From Thauera sp. UBA6194 (GTDB lineage Bacteria > Pseudomonadota > Gammaproteobacteria > Burkholderiales > Rhodocyclaceae), in assembly GCA_002422685.1 (NCBI GenBank), contig DITC01000005.1:27759-91758 (forward strand): a stretch of DNA of 64,000 bases. Reading direction: 5' to 3'. The first letter of the stretch is position 1; every line of letters starts with the position of its first letter. Below are positions 49,571 to 58,669 of the stretch, piece by piece. The notes beneath the pieces are model-generated. The model was not told where the DNA came from and made no database searches. It saw only the letters and a list, made by a program, of their open reading frames with translations. The position numbers and the translations under genes are program-made.

Positions 49571-52372
49571 ATGAGACTCTCGCTGCGCCCTTTCGCTTGC
49601 CACGCGCTGATCGCTCTTGCATTGGCGCTGCCTTCCGTTTCGGTCCATGCCGACCCCGCGGCGGCGAGCCGCTACTACGAGGACGGCCTCAGGCGCCTCG
49701 AACAGGCCGACCTCGCGGGCGCGGTGATCCAGCTGAAAAATGCGTTGCAGCAGGATCGCGGCATGCTGGCCGCACATCTCATGCTGGGCCGAGCCTATCT
49801 GCAGCAGGGCGATCTTGCCGCAGCCGAGTCGTCGCTTCGCGAGGCGATGAAACTCGGGATCGACCCGGCGGAGGTGGCGACATCGCTGGCCCGCATCTAT
49901 CTGCTCCAGGGGCGGCCACAGTTGGTGCTTGATTCGGTTTCGGCGCAGGGGCTTCCCCCCGCGGTGCGGGCCGAGGTGCTCACCCTGCGCGGCACGGCGC
50001 TCGTCGCCCTGGGGCGAGGCGCCGAGGCGTCGGAAAGCTTCGCTCAGGCCCGGGCGACGAACCCCGCGTCGCCCGGGCCTCTCGTGGCGGAAGTCTCCCT
50101 GCGCCTTGCCGGCGGCGACGCTGCAGGCGCGCAGGCGCTCGCCGAGCTCGCGGTCGAGCTGGGCCCGGAGGTCGCTGCCACGTACAACGCGCGGGGCTCT
50201 GTCTTCCATGCCGTGGGCGATCTGGCGCAGGCGCTGCGAGACTACGAACGTGCGCTCGACCTGCAGCCCGGGCTGGTCGATGCCCGCGTCGCGAGCGCCG
50301 GCATCCTGCTCGATCTTGGACGCGCCGATGAGGCGCTGGCGGTGCTCGACGGCGGCGATGGCTCGACTCCGGAGCCGCGGGTCGCCTACCTGCGGGCGGT
50401 GATTGCCGATGGGCGCGGTGACCAGGAGGGCGTGCGCCGCCATCTTCAGGAGGTCGCACAGCTGGTCGATGCGTTGCCGGCAGAATGGCTCGCGGAGCAG
50501 GAGCAGATCCTGATGGCTGGAGCGCTCGCTCATCATGCAGGCCGCCAGTTCGAGAAGGCCCGCAAGTACCTCGACGTGCTGACGACGCGCTATGCGCGCA
50601 ACCTGGGCGCGCGCAAGCTTCTCGCCGCCATCTTGCTGGAAGAAGGGGATTTCGCGCGTGCAAGCGGATTGCTGGAGCGTGTGCTCAAGGATAGTCCCGA
50701 TGACGCGCAGGCGACCTTCCTGATGGGCAGGCTGATGCTCGTGCAGCGTCGCTACGGTCGGGCGAGCGAGCTTCTGGATCGGGCGGCGGCGGTGGGGGTC
50801 GATGGGGCGAGGGCTGCGCTCGGCTTCAGCCGCCTGGGGCAGGGCGATGGCGCAGCAGCGGCTGCCGAGTTGCGCGTGGCGTTCGAGCGTGCTCCCGATG
50901 ACCTGGCCGTGGCCATCGGACTTGCGAATCTGCTGATGAAACAGGGCGCACGCGACGAGGCGCTCGCAGTAGGCCGTCGCGCACTCGCAGCGCAGGCAGA
51001 CAACCCGGTGGCGCACAATTTCGTTGGCGCACTTCATGCAGCGCGCGGCGAGAGAGCCGAGGCGCGTGTCGCCTATGTGCGCGCGCTCGAGCTCGATGCC
51101 GGCTTCACGCCATCGCAGCTGAACATCGCGCGCCTGGATCTCAGCGAAGGGCGCTTCGAGGCGGCGCGCCGGGCCTATGAAGACATGCTCGCGAAGGATC
51201 GGCGCGACGTTGTCGCCATGTACGAGCTCGCCTTGCTCGAAGCGCGAGCCGGGCGCATCGATGAGGCCATTCGCTGGCATGAGAAGGCGGCGCTCGAGAG
51301 ACCCGGGGATGTCCGACTTGGTCTGGCGCTCGTCGAGGCGAAGCGAGCCCAGCGCGACCTGCCGGGGGCACTCGAAGCCGCGAAGGCGCTCGCTGCGCGG
51401 CGAAGCGGCGATCTGCGGGTGCTCGACGCGCTGGCGCGGATACAGATCGAGCGTCGCGACATGAAGGCGGCACAGCAGACCCTGCGCGAAATGACCCGGC
51501 TCGCCGAGTTCGAGGCCGATGCCCAGGTGCGCATCGGCTATCTTCAGCTGAGCGCGGGAAACCCGGCTGGCGCCAGATACAGCGCCGACAAGGCCCTCGG
51601 TGGCCGCCCTGGCGATCTGCGGGCGATGACGCTGGGCGCCGAGGCAGCGCTCGCCGAGGGTGACCTGAAGGCTGCACGACAGCTCGCCACGACACTGGCG
51701 CAGCGCGCGCCGGACAGCGCGCTCGCGCATGCGCTGGCGGGCGATGTAGCGCTCGCCGCCGGCGAGCATCGCCTGGCCGCACAGGAATACCGCGCGGCGA
51801 TGCGCATCGAGCCAACGGGTGGCGTCGTGCTGGGTCTTGTGCGCGCACTGCTCCCTGAGAACCGGGAGGCGGCCAGGAAGGCGCTGGAAGACTGGCTGGA
51901 CGAGAGTCCTGAGGATCTCCCGGCGCGGAAGGTGCTTGCCGAGCTGCACATGCGCGAGGAGGCCTGGCAGGCTGCGGCGCAGGTGTACGAAGCGCTGGGG
52001 GCGGTCGCGGCAGAGGATCCGCTGGTGCTCAACAATCATGCCTTCGTGCTGGACAAGCTCGGCGACGCAAGGGCCTTGACGCTGGCCGAAAAGGCGCATG
52101 GGCTCGCGCCGGCGAACCCCGATGTGCTCGACACCTACGGCTGGCTGCTTGCGCGCAACGGCCAGGCCGAGGCAGGGCTGCATTATCTGCGTGAGGCGAG
52201 GTTGCGCCGGCCCGAAAGCATGGAGATCCGCTATCACCTCGCCCACGTGCTCCACGCGCTGGGGCGGACGGTCGAGGCGCGCGCGGAGCTCACCGATGAT
52301 CTTGTGCTGACGGTGGCGCCGCAGAGGCGGGAGCTTCGAGCCTTGATGCGGGATATCGGTGCTGCGGATTGA
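49571..52372 (+). CDS. prsT: PEP-CTERM system TPR-repeat protein PrsT-like
   Basis: A 933-residue exported protein consisting almost entirely of TPR helices (about residues 35-920), with the PrsT-like opening YYEDGLRRLEQADLAGAVIQ and repeats such as DPAEVATSLARIYLLQGRPQ. The N-terminal signal peptide (cleavage near VHA-DP) lacks a lipobox, although family members are often lipoproteins. PrsT-type genes usually lie in exosortase/polysaccharide clusters; here only a PEP-CTERM gene follows. A TTG 12 bases upstream is an alternative start. The upstream gap 49346-49570 has no clear sigma-70 promoter. Confidence 0.75.
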   Translation: MRLSLRPFACHALIALALALPSVSVHADPAAASRYYEDGLRRLEQADLAGAVIQLKNALQQDRGMLAAHLMLGRAYLQQGDLAAAESSLREAMKLGIDPAEVATSLARIYLLQGRPQLVLDSVSAQGLPPAVRAEVLTLRGTALVALGRGAEASESFAQARATNPASPGPLVAEVSLRLAGGDAAGAQALAELAVELGPEVAATYNARGSVFHAVGDLAQALRDYERALDLQPGLVDARVASAGILLDLGRADEALAVLDGGDGSTPEPRVAYLRAVIADGRGDQEGVRRHLQEVAQLVDALPAEWLAEQEQILMAGALAHHAGRQFEKARKYLDVLTTRYARNLGARKLLAAILLEEGDFARASGLLERVLKDSPDDAQATFLMGRLMLVQRRYGRASELLDRAAAVGVDGARAALGFSRLGQGDGAAAAAELRVAFERAPDDLAVAIGLANLLMKQGARDEALAVGRRALAAQADNPVAHNFVGALHAARGERAEARVAYVRALELDAGFTPSQLNIARLDLSEGRFEAARRAYEDMLAKDRRDVVAMYELALLEARAGRIDEAIRWHEKAALERPGDVRLGLALVEAKRAQRDLPGALEAAKALAARRSGDLRVLDALARIQIERRDMKAAQQTLREMTRLAEFEADAQVRIGYLQLSAGNPAGARYSADKALGGRPGDLRAMTLGAEAALAEGDLKAARQLATTLAQRAPDSALAHALAGDVALAAGEHRLAAQEYRAAMRIEPTGGVVLGLVRALLPENREAARKALEDWLDESPEDLPARKVLAELHMREEAWQAAAQVYEALGAVAAEDPLVLNNHAFVLDKLGDARALTLAEKAHGLAPANPDVLDTYGWLLARNGQAEAGLHYLREARLRRPESMEIRYHLAHVLHALGRTVEARAELTDDLVLTVAPQRRELRALMRDIGAAD

Positions 52373-52450
52373 ACTGTCGGAAATTTTTACAAATTGATTG
52401 ACTCCGGTTTTGCGCAGTTTTCCAAGCTTATGAATAGTTGAAGATTTTTG

Positions 52451-52470
52451 TTTAGGCGCGATTCTTGCAT
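52451..52470 (+). promoter_or_regulatory. Sigma-54 (-24/-12) promoter of PEP-CTERM gene
   Basis: AGGCGCGATTCTTGCA has GG at 52455-52456 and GC at 52467-52468 with exactly 10 bases between, and matches TGGCACG-N4-TTGCA at most positions. Predicted transcription starts near 52480, about 33 bases before the ATG, leaving room for the AAGGAGA ribosome-binding site. The flanking DNA (52373-52450) is AT-rich, as expected for an enhancer-bearing upstream region. Confidence 0.7.
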
Positions 52471-52512
52471 AAGGCTTGAGCAAGTCTTCGGTACGGAAAA
52501 AGGAGAAAAAGC

Positions 52513-53424
52513 ATGTCGCCGAAATTCGGATTCAAAGTGCTGGCAGGGGCATTGCTGGCTGCGTCTTCTGCCGCTGCGCTCGCTTCCCAAGCTTGGTCGG
52601 TTGACCTTCAGGATGGTGCTATAAGCGGCACCCCCACTGGCTTGTCGACGGTTCGCAACTACGTGACGGGGTCGGGGGCAGAGGCAATCAGTCTGAGCGC
52701 CACCGCATATTCGAACACGGGTACCAACAAAGGCGGTACGACGCTCGACAACAACAACGACAACCTGCTCGAGTCGGCCTACCTCTATCACGGGGATGGG
52801 TGGGGGGGGCTTGGCGTCAAGAATTCAGATGCGGGGGGAACAAGTACAAGCACTGCTGGCAAGGATTATCAGGAAGGAAGCTCTCCCGAGCACTCGATCG
52901 ACAACAACGAGCGCACCGATGCCGTCCTGATGGATTTCGGCGGCAAGGACATCCGGCTCGATACCGTCGATATCGGGTGGTCAGCCTATGACAGCGATTT
53001 CTTCGTCCTCGCCTACCAGGGGACGGGAACGCCAACCCTGAGCGGGACGAGTTACAAGGAGCTCAGCGGCTGGACCCTGATCGGGAACTACTCGAATCAG
53101 GGGGCGACGAACGTGGATCTGGCCGCCGCGTCTGGTTCGGTCATCAATCCGGATCGGGCCAACATCTACTCGAGCTTCTGGCTGATCGGGGCGGGCGGGT
53201 TTGAAGCAGGGACCGGAATCGTGTTCGATACGGCAAAAAAATGCAGCTATAACAGCTGCCGGACGGTCACGAGCTACGACTACCTGAAGCTTGCGGGTGT
53301 CGGTGGCACGATCAAGGATGGCGGTGGTAACCAGGAGCAGGTGCCGGAGCCTGGCTCGCTGGCGCTGCTGGGTCTTGCGTTCCTGGGCCTGGTCGGTACG
53401 CGGAAGTTCAAGCCTGCCGCTTGA
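52513..53424 (+). CDS. PEP-CTERM surface protein, XDP1-like
   Basis: A 303-residue exported protein. After a signal peptide (about 24 residues, ending ALA-SQ) comes a domain with SLSATAYSNT, ESAYLYHGDGWGGLGVKNSD, SPEHSIDNNERTDAVLMDF and SSFWLIGAGG, a pattern I recall from exosortase-dependent surface protein XDP1. The last 27 residues, from VPEPGSLALLGLAFLGLVG to RKFKPAA, are the PEP-CTERM signal. AAGGAG precedes the start. A sigma-54 promoter lies upstream and a strong terminator downstream, so it is a single-gene transcript. Confidence 0.85.
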   Translation: MSPKFGFKVLAGALLAASSAAALASQAWSVDLQDGAISGTPTGLSTVRNYVTGSGAEAISLSATAYSNTGTNKGGTTLDNNNDNLLESAYLYHGDGWGGLGVKNSDAGGTSTSTAGKDYQEGSSPEHSIDNNERTDAVLMDFGGKDIRLDTVDIGWSAYDSDFFVLAYQGTGTPTLSGTSYKELSGWTLIGNYSNQGATNVDLAAASGSVINPDRANIYSSFWLIGAGGFEAGTGIVFDTAKKCSYNSCRTVTSYDYLKLAGVGGTIKDGGGNQEQVPEPGSLALLGLAFLGLVGTRKFKPAA

Positions 53425-53449
53425 TCGAGCGTCTGGGCCTTGATGATGT

Positions 53450-53473
53450 GATCGGCGCCTGAGGGCGCCGATC
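53450..53473 (+). terminator. Intrinsic terminator after PEP-CTERM gene
   Basis: GATCGGCGCC (53450-53459) and GGCGCCGATC (53464-53473) form a perfect 10-bp stem with a TGAG loop, followed by TTGTTTC on the plus strand. On the minus strand it lacks a U-tract, so it serves only the plus-strand gene. Confidence 0.85.
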
Positions 53474-53479
53474 TTGTTT

Positions 53480-55297
53480 CTACGCGACGCCCGACGCGTC
53501 CTGCGCTTCTTCCTGCTGCTGCAACATCCACATCTGCGCATACGCGCCGCCCTGCGCCAGCAGGGGCGTGTGCCGGCCGCGCTCGACGATGCGCCCCTTG
53601 TCGAGCACGATGATCTCGTCGGCGTCCATGATGGTCGACAGGCGGTGGGCGATGACGAGCGCGGTGCGGCCCTCCGCGGCGCGCTCGATCTGCGCCTGGA
53701 TGGCCTTCTCGGTCCGCGAGTCGAGCGCCGAGGTGGCTTCGTCGAAGATCAGGATTGCGGGGTTCTTCAATAGCGCGCGCGCGATCGCGACGCGCTGTTT
53801 CTCGCCGCCGGACAGCTTCAGTCCGCGCTCGCCCACGCGGGTCTCGTAGCCGTCGGGTAACTGGCGGATGAAGTCCTCGAGTTGCGCGGCGCGCGCGGCG
53901 GCCTCGACCTCCTCGCGGCTGGCGCCGGGGCGGCCGTACTGGATGTTGTAGTACAGCGTGTCGTTGAACAGCACCGTGTCCTGGGGGACGATGCCGATCG
54001 CCGCGCGCAGGCTGTCCTGGGTGAGGCTGCGCAGGTCGTGGCCGTTGATGCGCAGCGCGCCGCCCTGCACATCGTAGAAGCGGTAGAGCAGGCGGGCGAG
54101 CGTGGATTTGCCCGAGCCGGAGTGGCCGACCACCGCCACTGTGCTGCCGGTGGGCACCTCGAAATCGACGTCGAACAGGATCGGCCGCTTGGCGTCGTAG
54201 GCGAAGCTGACGTTCTCGAAGCGCACGCTCGCCGGGCCGGCGGGCAGGGTGTGGGCGTCGGGCGCGTCGGCGATCTCGCGGTGGGTGTGCATGAGGCCGA
54301 ACATGCGCTCGATGTCGGTGAGCGACTGGCGGATCTCGCGGTAGAGCACGCCGAGGAAGTTGAGCGGGATGTAGAGCTGGATCATGAAGGCATTGACCAG
54401 CACGATGTCGCCGATCGTCATCTCGCCGCTCGCGACCCGGATCGCCGCCTGCCACATCATCGCGGTGACCGCGACCGCGATGATCGCCGCCTGGCCGACG
54501 TTGAGCGCCGACAGGGAGTACTGGTTGGTGACCTGCGCCTTGGTCCACTTCTGCAGTTGCTCGTCGTAGCGCCGGGCCTCGAAGTCCTCGTTGTTGAAGT
54601 ATTTGACCGTCTCGTAGTTGATCAGGCTGTCGATCGCGCGCGCGTTGGCGGCGGAGTCGAGCTCGTTGGCCTCGCGCCGCAGTGCGGTGCGCCAGTTGGT
54701 CACCTTGACGGTGAACACGATGTAGATCGTCAGCGCGGACAGCGTGATCAGCGCGAACACCGCGTCGTACTGCACCAGCAGGATGCCGATCACCATGCCG
54801 ATCTCGATCAGCGTGGGCAGGATGGAATACAGCGTGTAGCTGATCAGCGAGCCGATCGAGCGCGTGCCGCGTTCGATGTCGCGGGTGAGCCCGCCGGTCT
54901 GGCGCTCGAGGTGAAAGCGCAGCGACAGCGCGTGCAGGTGGCGGAATACGCGCAGCGAGATCTCGCGCACCGCCTGCTGGGTCACGCGTGCGAACACCAC
55001 CTCGCGCAGTTCGGTGAGCAGCGAGGTCGAGAAGCGCAGCGCGCCATAGGCCAGCAGCAGCGCCGCCGGCACCACGATGAAGGCCTGCTCGGGCGTGATC
55101 GTGAGGCCATCGATCAGGTGCTTGAAAATGATCGGCACCGACACGTTGGCGCCCTTGGCCGCGACCAGACAGGCGAGCGCGAAGATCACCCGACCCTTGT
55201 AGGCCCAGATGAAGGGGAACAGGCTCTTCAGGGTCTGCCAGTCGTGGCGATCGCCGGTGGCGGTGGCAGGCAGGGCGGCGGAGGAGGCGCGTCTCAT
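53480..55297 (-). CDS. ATM1-type ABC transporter, fused permease and ATPase
   Basis: A 605-residue half-transporter: six membrane helices (about 35-320) and an ABC ATPase with Walker A GHSGSGKST, the signature LSGGEKQRVAIARAL and Walker B ILIFDEATSALD. The opening TLKSLFPFIWAYKGRVIFAL is typical of the ATM1/HMT1 branch, which exports glutathione-linked sulfur or heavy-metal complexes. A related multidrug/lipid half-transporter is the alternative. Its start lies 153 bases from the divergent TetR gene. Confidence 0.88.
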   Translation of the reverse strand: MRRASSAALPATATGDRHDWQTLKSLFPFIWAYKGRVIFALACLVAAKGANVSVPIIFKHLIDGLTITPEQAFIVVPAALLLAYGALRFSTSLLTELREVVFARVTQQAVREISLRVFRHLHALSLRFHLERQTGGLTRDIERGTRSIGSLISYTLYSILPTLIEIGMVIGILLVQYDAVFALITLSALTIYIVFTVKVTNWRTALRREANELDSAANARAIDSLINYETVKYFNNEDFEARRYDEQLQKWTKAQVTNQYSLSALNVGQAAIIAVAVTAMMWQAAIRVASGEMTIGDIVLVNAFMIQLYIPLNFLGVLYREIRQSLTDIERMFGLMHTHREIADAPDAHTLPAGPASVRFENVSFAYDAKRPILFDVDFEVPTGSTVAVVGHSGSGKSTLARLLYRFYDVQGGALRINGHDLRSLTQDSLRAAIGIVPQDTVLFNDTLYYNIQYGRPGASREEVEAAARAAQLEDFIRQLPDGYETRVGERGLKLSGGEKQRVAIARALLKNPAILIFDEATSALDSRTEKAIQAQIERAAEGRTALVIAHRLSTIMDADEIIVLDKGRIVERGRHTPLLAQGGAYAQMWMLQQQEEAQDASGVA

Positions 55298-55392
55298 GGA
55301 AGCTCGGCAGGGCGGGGGAGGCGCCGATTCTGTGGTGCCGCCCGCAGGACGTCAAACCAGACTGCAGAGTACGGGGTGTCGATCAGTTTGAC

Positions 55393-55437
55393 TTGACAAG
55401 TCATAAAGGGAACGTATGATTCAAACAAACGTTTGAA
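55393..55437 (+). promoter_or_regulatory. Sigma-70 promoter with overlapping PsrA-type operator
   Basis: TTGACA (55393-55398) and TATGAT (55415-55420) are 16 bases apart. The palindrome TTCAAAC (55420-55426) - 4 bases - GTTTGAA (55431-55437) overlaps the end of the -10 element and the predicted start of transcription. CAAAC-N4-GTTTG fits the published PsrA box (G/C)AAAC(N2-4)GTTT(G/C). Binding here would block transcription of the TetR gene and the fad operon. Confidence 0.75.
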
Positions 55438-55449
55438 CTGCAAACCCCC

Positions 55450-56130
55450 ATGAGCTCTCTTTCGCCGACGACGCCCCAGGATACCCGTGACCGCATCCTT
55501 GATGCGGCCGAGTCGCTGTTCGTCGAGCACGGCTTCGACGGCACCTCGATGCGCATGATCACGAGCGCGGCCAATGCCAACCTGGCGGCGGTCAATTATC
55601 ACTTCGGTAGCAAGGACGCGCTGGTGCAGGCGGTGTTCCGCCGCCGCCTGACCGTGCTCAACGAAGAGCGCCTGGCTGTGCTCGACCGGCTCGAGGTCGA
55701 GGCGGGGGGTGCGCCGCTCAAGCCCAGTCGCATCGTCGAAGCCTTTTTCGGCACCGCCTTGCGCATGGCGGCCGATACCGAGCATGGCGGGCGCACCTTC
55801 ATGCGTCTGCTCGCCCGTACCTATAGCGAACCCAATGCCTTCGTGCGCCAGTTTCTCGCCGAGGAGTATGCAGAGGTGATGGATCGCTTTCTGGGCGCGC
55901 TGTTTACTGCGCTGCCCGATGTGCCCCGCACCGAGATCATGTGGCGTTTCCACTTCATGACCGGGTCGCTGGCGTTCGCAATTTCGGGGCTGGGCGGGCT
56001 GTACGAGCTGGCCGATGTGTCCGCGGTCGATGACGATCCGCAGCGGCTGCTGCCGCGGCTGATGAGCTTCATGCTCGGCGGCCTGCGTGCGGCGCTGCCC
56101 GACCTGCCACCGCCCTGCGCGAACGACTGA
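55450..56130 (+). CDS. TetR/AcrR-family regulator, PsrA-like
   Basis: A 226-residue repressor: N-terminal helix-turn-helix (DRILDAAESLFVEHGFDGTSMR then NLAAVNYHFGSKDALVQAVF) and a larger ligand domain. PsrA in Pseudomonas senses long-chain acyl compounds and represses beta-oxidation genes. Here the regulator heads the fadE-fadI-fadJ operon and an ideal PsrA-type box overlaps its own promoter, so autoregulation and control of the operon are likely. The ligand is not visible from the sequence. Confidence 0.88.
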   Translation: MSSLSPTTPQDTRDRILDAAESLFVEHGFDGTSMRMITSAANANLAAVNYHFGSKDALVQAVFRRRLTVLNEERLAVLDRLEVEAGGAPLKPSRIVEAFFGTALRMAADTEHGGRTFMRLLARTYSEPNAFVRQFLAEEYAEVMDRFLGALFTALPDVPRTEIMWRFHFMTGSLAFAISGLGGLYELADVSAVDDDPQRLLPRLMSFMLGGLRAALPDLPPPCAND

Positions 56131-56182
56131 TTTCGATCGGCTGGCGCGGCGTCCGTCGCGCGGCTGGCAAAAGGAGCTGACG

Positions 56183-58669
56183 ATGTTCTGGATCTTGCTG
56201 GTTTCCCTCCCTCCCTTGGCTGGTGCGCTCGCCTACGGGCGAGCGCCTCTTTTTGCCTGGTTCTGGGTAGGGCTCTCGTGGCTTGTCGGAATGGGCTGGG
56301 TGGCGGGCTGGGGATTCGGCTGGACTTTTCTCGCGCTGCTGGTCTACGGCGGGGCGCTGGTCATGATGATGAACGACGGTCTGCGGCTGAAGTGGCTCAC
56401 CGGACCGATCTTCAAGGCCTTTCGTGCCGCGCTGCCCACGATGTCGCAGACCGAAAAGGACGCCCTCGAGGCCGGCACCGTGTGGTGGGAAGGCGAACTC
56501 TTCGCCGGCAAGCCCGACTGGGACACGCTGCACGCCTATCCGTGGCCGAAGCTGAGCGCCGAGGAGCAGGCCTTCCTCGACAACGAGACCGACGAGCTCT
56601 GCCGCCTGACTCGCGACTGGGAATGCACCCAGCACGGCGACATGCCCGCCGAGGTCTGGCAGTACATCAAGGCCAAGGGCTTCCTCGGCATGATCATTCC
56701 CAAGGAATACGGCGGCAAGGGTTTCTCGGCCTACGCCCACTCCCAGGTCGTCACCAAGCTGTCCACGCGCTCCTCCGCCCCCGCTGTGACCGTGATGGTG
56801 CCCAACTCGCTCGGCCCCGCCGAGTTGCTGCTGCACTACGGTACGCCCGAGCAGAAGCAGCACTACCTGCCGCGCCTCGCGAGCGGCGCGGAGATCCCGG
56901 CCTTCGCACTGACCAGCCCGTGGGCGGGTTCGGACGCGGCCTCGATTCCCGACGCGGGCGTCGTGTGCAAGGGCGAGTGGAACGGCGAGGAAGTCCTCGG
57001 CATGCGCGTCACCTTCGACAAGCGCTACATCACGCTCGCCCCGGTGTGCACCGTGTTCGGGCTGGCCTTCCACCTGTATGACCCCGAGCGCCTGCTCGGC
57101 GGCGACGAAGTGCTCGGCATCACCTGCGCGCTGATTCCGCACGACCACCCGGGGGTCGATATCGGCCGCCGCCACTTCCCGCTCAACGCGGTGTGGATGA
57201 ACGGTCCGGTGCGCGGCGAGGATGTGTTCGTGCCGCTCGAGTTCATCATCGGCGGGCCGAAGATGGCCGGCCAGGGCTGGCGCATGCTGATGGAGTGCCT
57301 GGCCGCCGGGCGCAGCATCTCGCTGCCCGGTTCCAACACCGGCATGCAGAAGATGGTGGCGCGCGCCGTCGGCGCCTATGCCCGCGTGCGTTACCAGTTC
57401 AAGACCGCGATTGGCCGCTTCGAGGGCGTGGAAGAGGCGCTCACCCGCATCGGCGCCAACACCTACCTGAGCGACGCCGCGCGCGTGATGACGGCCGGCG
57501 CGATCGACCTCGGCGAGAAGCCCTCGGTGGTGTCGGCGATCGTCAAGTACCACGTGACCGAGCGCGCGCGCCAGACGGTGAACGACGGCATGGACGTGAT
57601 CGGCGGCAAGGGCATCTGCCTCGGCCCGCAGAACTTCCTCGGCCGCGCCTACCAGCAGATTCCGGTCGGCATCACCGTGGAAGGCGCCAACATCCTCACC
57701 CGCAGCCTGATCCTGTTCGGCCAGGGCGCGATCCGCTGCCATCCCTATGTGCTCAAGGAAATGCACGCCGCGCAGCAGGGCGACCTGGTCGCCTTCGACA
57801 AGGCGCTGTGGGGCCACGTCGGCTTCACCGTGTCCAACGCCGCGCGCGCGCTGATCATGGGGCTCACCGGTTCGCACTTCGTCAAGGTGCCCGAGGGTGT
57901 GGCGCCCGAAACCCGGCGCTATTACCAGCAGCTCACCCGCTTCTCGGCCGCCTTCGCCTTCATCGCCGACATCTCCATGGGCACCATGGGCGGCGCGCTC
58001 AAGCGCAAGGAAAAGCTCTCCGCGCGCCTGGGCGACATCCTGTCGCTGATGTACCTGGCCAGCGCCACGCTCAAGCGCTTCGAGTCCGAGGGCCGCCACA
58101 GCGCCGACGCGCCGCTGATGCACTGGGCGATCTGGGACTGCATGTTCCGCATCCAGCAGGCCTTCGAGGGCGTGATCGCGAACTTCCCCAACAAGCTCTT
58201 CGCCTTCGTGCTGCGTCGCGTGATCGTGTTCCCGCTCGGCCGGCCCTACGTCGTGCCCTCGGACAAGCTCGGCCACGAGGTCGCCGCGCTGCTGATCGAG
58301 CCCTCGCCCACCCGCGATCGGCTGACCTCCGACGTGCATCTGCCCACCGACGAGGAAGACCCGGTGGGCGCGCTCGAGGCCGCGCTCGCCGCCACCATCG
58401 CCGCCGAGCCGGTCGAGGCCAGGCTCAAGGACGCCCGCCGTCAGGGGCGCTTCGATCCCAAGGTGCTCGCCTCGGGCGATGTCGACGAGATCTGGCGTAT
58501 CGCGCGCCATGCCGGCGTGATCAGCGAGCAGGAGTTCGCCCTCGTCGAGCGCCGCAATGCGCTGCGTGACAAGGTGATTCGCGTCGATGACTTTCCCTAC
58601 GACCTCGACCTCAAGGCCGCCGTCCAGGCCATGCCCGAGCGTTCGCCGGCGCAGCAGGTGAGCGCATGA
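56183..58669 (+). CDS. fadE: Long-chain acyl-CoA dehydrogenase FadE
   Basis: An 828-residue membrane-anchored acyl-CoA dehydrogenase that makes the first double bond in beta-oxidation. N-terminal hydrophobic segments (about 4-25, 28-70) precede the dehydrogenase domains; TSPWAGSDAASIPDAG and SLPGSNTGMQKMVARAVGAY are conserved blocks, and the DUF1974 C-terminal domain typical of FadE follows. AAGGAG lies 7 bases before ATG 56183, which fixes the start; an in-frame extension of 32 residues is excluded. It overlaps the thiolase gene by 4 bases. Confidence 0.95.
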   Translation: MFWILLVSLPPLAGALAYGRAPLFAWFWVGLSWLVGMGWVAGWGFGWTFLALLVYGGALVMMMNDGLRLKWLTGPIFKAFRAALPTMSQTEKDALEAGTVWWEGELFAGKPDWDTLHAYPWPKLSAEEQAFLDNETDELCRLTRDWECTQHGDMPAEVWQYIKAKGFLGMIIPKEYGGKGFSAYAHSQVVTKLSTRSSAPAVTVMVPNSLGPAELLLHYGTPEQKQHYLPRLASGAEIPAFALTSPWAGSDAASIPDAGVVCKGEWNGEEVLGMRVTFDKRYITLAPVCTVFGLAFHLYDPERLLGGDEVLGITCALIPHDHPGVDIGRRHFPLNAVWMNGPVRGEDVFVPLEFIIGGPKMAGQGWRMLMECLAAGRSISLPGSNTGMQKMVARAVGAYARVRYQFKTAIGRFEGVEEALTRIGANTYLSDAARVMTAGAIDLGEKPSVVSAIVKYHVTERARQTVNDGMDVIGGKGICLGPQNFLGRAYQQIPVGITVEGANILTRSLILFGQGAIRCHPYVLKEMHAAQQGDLVAFDKALWGHVGFTVSNAARALIMGLTGSHFVKVPEGVAPETRRYYQQLTRFSAAFAFIADISMGTMGGALKRKEKLSARLGDILSLMYLASATLKRFESEGRHSADAPLMHWAIWDCMFRIQQAFEGVIANFPNKLFAFVLRRVIVFPLGRPYVVPSDKLGHEVAALLIEPSPTRDRLTSDVHLPTDEEDPVGALEAALAATIAAEPVEARLKDARRQGRFDPKVLASGDVDEIWRIARHAGVISEQEFALVERRNALRDKVIRVDDFPYDLDLKAAVQAMPERSPAQQVSA

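Noticed and set aside
49373..52483. A 1036-codon open frame on the minus strand opposite the PrsT-like gene
   Set aside because: The plus strand encodes a coherent signal peptide and TPR series; the minus translation is composition-driven noise.
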